Shown here: positions 7,591 to 12,155 of the stretch, in pieces
Numbering within the stretch: position 1 is the first letter of the stretch
Layout of the letters: every line of letters starts with the position of its first letter
Translations under genes and position numbers: made by a program
The notes under the pieces: model-generated
Database searches by the model: none
What the model saw: the letters and a program-made list of their open reading frames with translations, nothing else
Told to the model about the DNA's origin: nothing
From: Rhodospirillaceae bacterium
GTDB lineage: Bacteria > Pseudomonadota > Alphaproteobacteria > MPNO01 > UBA2964
NCBI GenBank assembly: GCA_002724505.1
Contig: PBOV01000078.1
Location: 1 to 12,155, forward strand
DNA length: 12,155 bases
Reading direction: 5' to 3'

Positions 7591-7613
7591 ACTGTGCCGC
7601 AGAGCGGCACAGT
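7591..7613. promoter_or_regulatory. Perfect palindromic operator candidate in the divergent IclR/selenoprotein promoter region
   Basis: A 10-bp arm ACTGTGCCGC (7591-7600), a 3-base spacer AGA, and the exact reverse complement GCGGCACAGT (7604-7613). IclR-family operators are often palindromes with a CCGC-N3-GCGG core, and this one has exactly that core. It ends 7 bases from the preferred IclR start codon and stands about 84 bases before the selenoprotein start, so it could serve both autoregulation and control of the divergent operon. Confidence 0.75.
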
Positions 7614-7685
7614 TTTCAATAGGAGTTGGGGTAGAATTCAAATGCACTCAGAATATAGGTACAAGGGACAGTTTTTAAATATTGC

Positions 7686-7690
7686 GGAGG
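7686..7690 (+). promoter_or_regulatory. Ribosome binding site of the selenoprotein gene
   Basis: GGAGG ends six bases before the ATG at 7697. It decides for this start over the in-frame TTG at 7682, which lies upstream of the site itself. Confidence 0.8.
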
Positions 7691-7696
7691 CCTGAG

Positions 7697-8362
7697 ATGT
7701 CCATTGAACTACCTGAAAAATTCGAAAGCATCGTAGTTAATGCCAGCGACGACTGGTTAAATACTCGCGGGATGACGCGTGACGAGCTTCGAAAATTTAT
7801 CGAAAAAAGAGTGATACGGGATAACGAACTTTCGCCAAAAATAGGTGATGATGCCCCCGAACTGGACCTCGAACGCCTAAATAGTAACGGCACTCGATCC
7901 GGCGAAACCGTAAGGCTTTCCTCCTACTTCGGAAAACCAGTTGGTTTAATTTTTGGGTCCTATACCTGACCGCCATTTAGGGACGGGGCCGTGCGCCTTG
8001 ACAACCTCTCAAAAGACCTTGGCGATAAAGTGCAGTTCCTTGGTATTTACATCCGTGAAGCGCATGCAGAAGGCGAAGACCAAGTTCCAAGAAACCTGAA
8101 AGAGGATGTGATATTTGCCCAGCCGGAATCGGAAGATGAGCGCGCAGAAGTCGCTGCAGCATGCATGCTTCGATATAACTTTTCGTTTCCAATGTTGCTT
8201 GACGGAATGGATAACGATGCCGAAGAGAAATACATTTCTTGGCCTGATAGGCTATATTTGATCGACAAACACGGAAAGGTAGCTTTTAAGAGCGGATTGG
8301 GACCCCTTTATTTCGATGTCGATGAGTTTGAGGGTGCACTAAAACGCCACCTCACTATCTAA
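7697..8362 (+). CDS. Deiodinase-like selenoprotein (thioredoxin fold), Sec at residue 91 encoded by TGA 7967-7969
   Basis: Read with the TGA as selenocysteine, this is one 221-residue protein in a single phase, ending in TAA. The context GLIFGSYT-U-PPFR (83-95) is the active-site motif of the iodothyronine deiodinase family (FGSxTUPPF). The homology carries on past the TGA: FLGIYIREAHAEG (114-126) parallels the deiodinase YIEEAH strand, with H123 as the matching histidine; PMLLDGMDN (165-173) precedes the cis-Pro region; and WPDRLYLIDKHGKVAFKSGLGP (182-203) parallels the PERLY...GxxxYKGxxGP strand pair. A helical N-terminal part (1-55) precedes the thioredoxin fold. C156 is the only cysteine and may be the resolving residue. 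No signal peptide, so cytoplasmic. Bacterial deiodinase-like selenoproteins are known, mainly from marine samples, with unknown substrates; reductive dehalogenation or peroxide reduction are possible. It is 19 bases upstream of the TRAP permease gene. The alternative, a nonsense-mutated Cys gene, is less likely. Confidence 0.85.
7979..7998 (+). promoter_or_regulatory. Candidate bacterial SECIS hairpin just downstream of the TGA
   Basis: AGGG (7979-7982) pairs with C7994 and CCT (7996-7998), with single bulges at G7993 and G7995, and ACG (7983-7985) pairs with CGT (7990-7992), leaving an apical loop GGGC (7986-7989). A bacterial SECIS is a short stem-loop inside the coding sequence with a G among the first two loop bases, about 16 to 37 bases after the UGA. 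Here the loop opens 16 bases after it. Pairing was worked out by hand. Confidence 0.5.
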
Positions 8363-8381
8363 CACAAATCTAGTTGCATTA

Positions 8382-10280
8382 GTGGGACCTACAACGCGAC
8401 AAATCAACTTACCAAAGATAGCGGTCACACTGATTGGATTTGGGATTGCAGTGGTCGCGATCCATACTGCCGCTTTTGGCGTAATGGATGAAATTTATCA
8501 ACGTTCCTTCACCGTTGGAGCATCGGTCATTCTGACCGTTTTTGCACTACCATTGGTTCATTTATATCCAAGCTCTGTGGGTCCAATCCGGTTAGGCCTT
8601 TGGGGACTCGACATTATTCTAATCAGTTTGATGGTGTCTTCGATCGTCTGGTTTGCCTCTGTGTACAACGAATTGGAGACAGGTCTCTATGATTTTTTAC
8701 CCAATGACATTCTGATCGGTGCTGGAGGATTGGTCTCTGTCCTTGAGCTAACGAGACGGGCATATGGGTGGCCGCTCGCATCCTTAGCTATTTTATGTAT
8801 CATTTATGCTCTTTTCGGCGAAGACCTGCCATGGATTTTTGCCCATGCGGGTTACGACCTTGAAGCGGTAATGCGGACCGTCTGGTACTCATTCGATGGT
8901 GTTTTCGGTTTCATCGTTATTATTGTCATTTCTCTTATCTTCATTTTTATTATTTTCGGCGCAATGCTCGAAGCCACCGGCGCCGGCGCTGTGCTGCTGC
9001 GCATTGCTGTCAGGCTTACTGGAAGGTTGCGCGGTGGCCCGGCCCATGCCGCGATTGCTGCTAGCGGTTTCTTTGGCACCATCTCGGGTAGCGTTGCCGC
9101 AAACGTCGTTGGGACTGGTGTGTTTACTATTCCGATGATTAAAGAACGTGGTTTTCGTAACTCGTTTGCCGGCGGTGTGGAGGCCGCAGCCTCATCAGGA
9201 GGTCAATTTATGCCGCCAGTAATGGGAGCGGTAGCCTTCGTGATGGCTGACGTAACCGGCACTCCTTATCTGGTGATAATCGCGGCGGCTCTTGTGCCAG
9301 CTTTATTTTATTATGGAAGTCTTTTTGTTGCGGTTTGGGTTGAGGCCGCGCGGCAAGGCATCGAGGCAATACCAAGTGCACAACGACAGTCGGTCTCTCG
9401 TGATGATTGGAAACTTTCTTTAATGTTCTTGATCCCAATTATCGTAATTATAGGAGTCCTTTTGACCGGCCGTTCTCCGGCCATGGCAGGGCTGTGGGCT
9501 ACGATCGTTGGAGCAGGGCTTGGATTAATAAATTCTCAAGTTCGTAAAAGGCCTCAAATTTATTTAGAAGCGCTTGCGAAGGGTGGTGAGCAGTGTGGTC
9601 GTATATTAGTAGCTGTTGCCGCCATAGGAATTATCGTTGGAGTTATGCACCTAACTGGGCTTGGAATTCGATTTTCGAATATGGTTCTTTCCTTTGCCGG
9701 TGCTAATTTGTTCTTTGCTATGGTTCTTGTGGCCTTGGCGAGTGTTGTCTTGGGAATGGGTCTGCCGACTATTCCAGCCTATCTGATCATTGTTCTGGTT
9801 ATGGGCGAGGCGATGGAAAATCTCGGGGTACCCAAAATTTTGGTGCACCTATTTGTACTTTATTATGGGGTACTCTCCGCCATCATTCCGCCTGTGGCAA
9901 TTGCCGCTTATGCCGCCGCACCGATTGCGAAGTCGAACCCAATGACAACCGCACTTCAAGCTCTAAAATTATCATTTGTGGGCTTTATCGTACCCTTCGT
10001 CTTTATCTACAATCCATCACTGTCACTTGTAGTTGGCTTCGAATTCTTTCCTTTTATTTGGGTAATTTTACGACTTTGCCTCGCAATTTGGCTGATTACC
10101 ACGGCGCTCGGCGGGATCGACCGCACTTTACTGCCTATGTGGTCCCGCATTTTACGCTCGGCGCTTGGGATTGGCGTACTGCTGAATTTAACCGAAGTTC
10201 AGGTTGGGGCTGCCGTCGCTGGACTAATACTTCTTTTTGTTGAGTATCGTTGGGCAAAAACTCATAGGCCCCGGTTATGA
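8382..10280 (+). CDS. TRAP transporter fused permease (4TM small + 12TM large subunit), TAXI-associated type
   Basis: A 632-residue inner-membrane protein that joins the DctQ-like small subunit (about residues 10-145) to the DctM-like large subunit, the arrangement usual for TAXI-type TRAP systems. It uses an ion gradient to import a solute delivered by a periplasmic binding protein. Hallmarks are RGGPAHAAIAASGFFGTISGS (217-237) with VAANVVGTGVFTIPMIK (238-254), SGGQFMPPVMGAVAF (272-286), GMGLPTIPAYLIIV (458-471) and the mirrored IIPPVAIAAYAAAPIA (501-516). Two or three extra hydrophobic segments follow (about 530-620), again typical of fused forms. The length matches the family. The start is the GTG at 8382, 19 bases after the selenoprotein stop, without a good ribosome binding site; the tight spacing suggests translational coupling. 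The gene for the binding protein follows at 10380. Confidence 0.93.
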   Translation: MGPTTRQINLPKIAVTLIGFGIAVVAIHTAAFGVMDEIYQRSFTVGASVILTVFALPLVHLYPSSVGPIRLGLWGLDIILISLMVSSIVWFASVYNELETGLYDFLPNDILIGAGGLVSVLELTRRAYGWPLASLAILCIIYALFGEDLPWIFAHAGYDLEAVMRTVWYSFDGVFGFIVIIVISLIFIFIIFGAMLEATGAGAVLLRIAVRLTGRLRGGPAHAAIAASGFFGTISGSVAANVVGTGVFTIPMIKERGFRNSFAGGVEAAASSGGQFMPPVMGAVAFVMADVTGTPYLVIIAAALVPALFYYGSLFVAVWVEAARQGIEAIPSAQRQSVSRDDWKLSLMFLIPIIVIIGVLLTGRSPAMAGLWATIVGAGLGLINSQVRKRPQIYLEALAKGGEQCGRILVAVAAIGIIVGVMHLTGLGIRFSNMVLSFAGANLFFAMVLVALASVVLGMGLPTIPAYLIIVLVMGEAMENLGVPKILVHLFVLYYGVLSAIIPPVAIAAYAAAPIAKSNPMTTALQALKLSFVGFIVPFVFIYNPSLSLVVGFEFFPFIWVILRLCLAIWLITTALGGIDRTLLPMWSRILRSALGIGVLLNLTEVQVGAAVAGLILLFVEYRWAKTHRPRL

Positions 10281-10337
10281 TCGGTTACATTAAATATAAA
10301 AATAACGGGTATTGGATAACTGCGATAGTACCGATCA
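10278..10337 (+). repeat. Inverted repeat between TRAP permease and binding-protein genes
   Basis: TGATCGGT (10278-10285, starting on the permease stop codon) is the exact reverse complement of ACCGATCA (10330-10337), with 44 bases between. The right arm is followed by a T-rich stretch. A hairpin here could attenuate or protect the transcript so that the binding protein is made in excess over the permease, but the loop is long and the call is weak. Confidence 0.35.
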
Positions 10338-10366
10338 GTCTTAATTTTAATGGTCAGATTTTAACA

Positions 10367-10372
10367 AAGGAG
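10367..10372 (+). promoter_or_regulatory. Strong ribosome binding site of the TAXI binding-protein gene
   Basis: AAGGAG ends seven bases before the ATG at 10380. It is one of the best ribosome binding sites in the window and fits a periplasmic binding protein that is needed in excess over its permease. Confidence 0.75.
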
Positions 10373-10379
10373 AAACACC

Positions 10380-11390
10380 ATGACTAAGTTTAAATACATT
10401 GCAGGTGCAGTTTTAGCGGGGACAATTATCTCGTTAAGCGGTGCCCAAGCCAAAGACTTCTATAAGATGTCAACGATCAGTCTGCCAACTGCGTTTGCGA
10501 TCCACACAACCTTTGCCAAGGTGGTACAGAAATACAATCCGGACATAGAGATCCAAGTAAACGCCACAGGCAAGGCCACTCGGCATGCTTTGGATGCTGC
10601 GCGCGGTAAGACCGATTTACTAATGGGAGCACCCGCGCTGCATCATCTGATGTCGAAAGGTAAGAAGATGTTTGCAAAAGTCAAAAACGCAAAAAGTCTC
10701 GCAAACAACTTACGAGCGGTTTTTAATTATCGTCTTGGGTTCTATCAGTTTGGCGTCTTTGAATCCTCTGGCATCAAGACTATGGCTGATTTGAAGGGTA
10801 AACGTGTCTTCCTGGGTCCCCCGGCTGGGGTACAAAGGATCGTTGCGGGTAGTTTTGTCAAGGCAATTACGGGACTTAAACCCGGTAAGGACTATAAAGT
10901 TGTTAAACTTGGTTTTGGTCCAGCGATGCAGGCTTTCCAAGACCGCCAACTTGACGTTTTAGTTGCAAGTAGTAATCCGCCGGCGGCGAATTTCGTTCAG
11001 GCCGCACTCACCAATAAGATTCGATTTTTAGGGGCGAGTGATTCTGATTGGATGAAGCCGGGAATGAAAAAACTCATGAGAATTCCCGGAAGGGTACGGG
11101 GCCAGTTCCCTGCCGACGTATATGGCAAAAACCAAGCAAACAAAAAGCCAATTCAAACTGTTGGAGCATGGGTAGGGCTTGTTACTCGCAAAGGTATGAG
11201 CGAAAAAGTGATATATAAGATGACCAAAACATTCTGGGAACATATCGACGAGATGTATGGCGTTGCAAGTTGGGCTAAAGACGCACTTAGTTTGGACAAA
11301 GCGTTCACTCAGATGAACATGAAGCTGCACCCCGGAGCTCTACGTTACTACAAGGAAAAGGGCTTAAAAATTCCACCTAATGTGATGTAG
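10380..11390 (+). CDS. TAXI-family TRAP transporter periplasmic solute-binding protein
   Basis: A 336-residue exported protein. The signal peptide is clear: K3/K5, a hydrophobic core (about 7-20) and an AQA cleavage site after residue 24, leaving a mature protein from K25. The mature part follows the two-lobe binding-protein plan of TAXI/NMT1-like proteins: a first strand DFYKMSTISLPTAFAIHTTFAKVVQKY, the IQVNATGKATRHALDAARGKTDLLMG stretch, ADLKGKRVFLGPPAGVQRIVAGSFVKA (entry to lobe 2), FGPAMQAFQDRQLDVLVASSNPPAANFVQAA, and a C-terminal AWVGLVTRKGMSEKVIYKMTKTFWEHIDEM helix. The TGGTGG-type glycine-rich phrase common at the start of TAXI proteins is missing, so it is a divergent member. Its place directly after the fused permease is the strongest evidence for its role. 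TAXI substrates are mostly unknown; glutamate, ketoglutarate and other organic anions are known cases. Confidence 0.88.
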   Translation: MTKFKYIAGAVLAGTIISLSGAQAKDFYKMSTISLPTAFAIHTTFAKVVQKYNPDIEIQVNATGKATRHALDAARGKTDLLMGAPALHHLMSKGKKMFAKVKNAKSLANNLRAVFNYRLGFYQFGVFESSGIKTMADLKGKRVFLGPPAGVQRIVAGSFVKAITGLKPGKDYKVVKLGFGPAMQAFQDRQLDVLVASSNPPAANFVQAALTNKIRFLGASDSDWMKPGMKKLMRIPGRVRGQFPADVYGKNQANKKPIQTVGAWVGLVTRKGMSEKVIYKMTKTFWEHIDEMYGVASWAKDALSLDKAFTQMNMKLHPGALRYYKEKGLKIPPNVM

Positions 11391-11397
11391 CGATCGT

Positions 11398-11449
11398 CCC
11401 GCAAGTTTTTCCGGAATCTGGGCGTTAAGTTCCGGAATTTCTTGCAGGG
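11398..11449 (+). repeat. Long imperfect hairpin between the binding-protein and MBL genes
   Basis: CCC-GCAAG (11398-11405) pairs with CTTGC-A-GGG (11441-11449, one bulged A). Three T-T mismatches follow, then TTCCGGAA (11409-11416) pairs with TTCCGGAA (11430-11437), enclosing a 13-base loop. It starts 8 bases after the binding-protein stop. No clean T tract follows (a TTTTT lies at 11459-11464 after more sequence), so it may be an mRNA-stabilising or partial-termination structure that lowers expression of the next gene. Confidence 0.6.
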
Positions 11450-11478
11450 CTTAAAAACCTTTTTGGGAGAGATAGAGA

Positions 11479-12155
11479 ATGAAGCCGGTAGAAAAACTCA
11501 GAGCGCATAGCGCAGAGTTCACCAAGAAGATTTTCAGTGTTTGTGAAGATGTCCATACAGCTGTTGGCTATGCAGCATCCAATAGCACCATGATCGAGGG
11601 TGATGATGGAATTATTATTATCGATACAACTGAAAGCACACGGGCCGCGTCTAATATTCTCACGGAATTTAGAAAGATTTCCTCAAAACCGGTCCGCGCT
11701 ATCATCTATACCCATGGTCATCGTGATCATATCTCTGGTGCTAGTGTATTTGCGGAAGGGGGTTCACCAAAAATTTTTGCTCGCTCTAATCTTGCAATAG
11801 AGCTGGCTGAGGACGACGGATATCCCTACCCAACAAAATTGATGCTCGAAAGAACCAAACGGCAATTTGGTATTGGGTTGGAATACGAAACCGAGCGTAT
11901 AAATCTTGGCTTGGGTCCGGGTGACCGACCTGTTGAGGGGTTAGGACAGGGGTTTCTTAAACCCACGAACTGGGTCAATGAAGATGGTCTAGACGTCACG
12001 ATTTGTGGTGTCCCGCTTTCTCTAATCTCTGCTCCTGGTGAAACAGAAGACCATCTTGTGGTCTGGCGGGAGAGGGACCGTGTTCTATTCAGTGGTGACA
12101 ACTATTATAAGTCTTTTCCTAATCTATACGCTATCCGGGGCACCAAATACCGTGA
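11479..12155 (+). CDS. Metallo-beta-lactamase-fold hydrolase of the alkylsulfatase type (3' end outside window)
   Basis: The frame from ATG 11479 is open to the window end (225 complete residues). The N-terminal part FTKKIFSVCEDVHTAVGYAASNSTMIEGDDGIIIIDTTES (14-53) is the typical entry of alkylsulfatase-like enzymes (SdsA1/BDS1/YjcS group). The metal motif THGHRDH has H79, H81, D83 and H84; a third ligand region is APGETEDH (185-192), and FSGDNYYKSFPNLYAIRGTKYR (204-225) matches the family phrase near the bridging metal ligand (here D207; glutamate is usual in alkylsulfatases) and the NLYTLRG segment. Known relatives cleave primary alkyl sulfates with two zinc ions. Unlike secreted SdsA1 it has no signal peptide and would be cytoplasmic. 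The ribosome binding site GGGAG (11465-11469) is nine bases upstream. It follows the TRAP binding protein by 88 bases across a hairpin and probably belongs to the same operon. Confidence 0.87.
   Translation, partial: MKPVEKLRAHSAEFTKKIFSVCEDVHTAVGYAASNSTMIEGDDGIIIIDTTESTRAASNILTEFRKISSKPVRAIIYTHGHRDHISGASVFAEGGSPKIFARSNLAIELAEDDGYPYPTKLMLERTKRQFGIGLEYETERINLGLGPGDRPVEGLGQGFLKPTNWVNEDGLDVTICGVPLSLISAPGETEDHLVVWRERDRVLFSGDNYYKSFPNLYAIRGTKYR

Noticed and set aside
7585..7647. Longer IclR reading frame from GTG 7647
   Set aside because: The extension has no ribosome binding site, lies outside the family's usual N-terminus, and contains the perfect palindrome that is better read as an operator.
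7967..7969. Reading the TGA as a true stop, making the region a pseudogene or two separate genes
   Set aside because: The stop falls exactly on the catalytic Sec position of the deiodinase family, the phase is unchanged on both sides, and no other damage is visible. It stays a fallback if the genome lacks Sec machinery.
8852..9848. Several frames of 65 to 80 codons on either strand inside the TRAP permease gene
   Set aside because: They are out-of-phase shadows of a strongly conserved membrane protein, with no ribosome binding sites or recognisable domains.

Overview
The window looks like a piece of a proteobacterial chromosome, most likely an alphaproteobacterium of marine or oligotrophic habit. 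This is inferred from moderate GC, an HspQ/YccV-type protein, an IclR-regulated catabolic block, a TAXI-type TRAP transporter and scattered oxidoreductases; there is no rRNA or marker gene to fix the lineage. I see no tRNA or rRNA genes, insertion sequences, CRISPR arrays or phage genes.

Left part (1-6651). A short-chain dehydrogenase (SDR) whose 5' end lies outside the window is followed by a likely terminator. Then come five genes on the minus strand: a lipoprotein of the alpha/beta-hydrolase fold, HspQ, a full-length molybdenum hydroxylase large subunit with no partner subunits beside it, an MFS transporter, and a second SDR resembling coniferyl-alcohol dehydrogenases. The 329-base gap before the MFS gene holds only weak small reading frames.

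Right part (6769-12155). An IclR-family regulator on the minus strand diverges from a plus-strand run of four genes: a deiodinase-like thioredoxin-fold protein, a fused TRAP permease, a TAXI-like periplasmic binding protein, and the start of an alkylsulfatase-type metallo-beta-lactamase enzyme that leaves the window.

The main discovery is that the deiodinase-like gene is one open frame interrupted by a single in-frame TGA at 7967-7969. The TGA sits exactly at the active site of the family (GSYT-U-PPF), and the homology continues on both sides. The natural reading is a 221-residue selenoprotein with selenocysteine at position 91. A compact hairpin with a G-rich loop lies where a bacterial SECIS element should be. 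A routine gene caller would cut it into two broken genes.

A second discovery is a perfect 10-bp inverted repeat (7591-7613) between the IclR gene and the selenoprotein operon, with a close partial copy (6739-6761) upstream of the SDR gene. They lie at similar distances (about 84 and 90 bases) from the two target start codons and look like operators of the IclR protein. This ties the SDR, the selenoprotein, the transporter and perhaps the metallo-hydrolase into one regulon. A reasonable but unproven picture is uptake of a small organic anion by the TRAP system, followed by redox or reductive attack (selenoprotein, SDR) and hydrolysis (metallo-enzyme).
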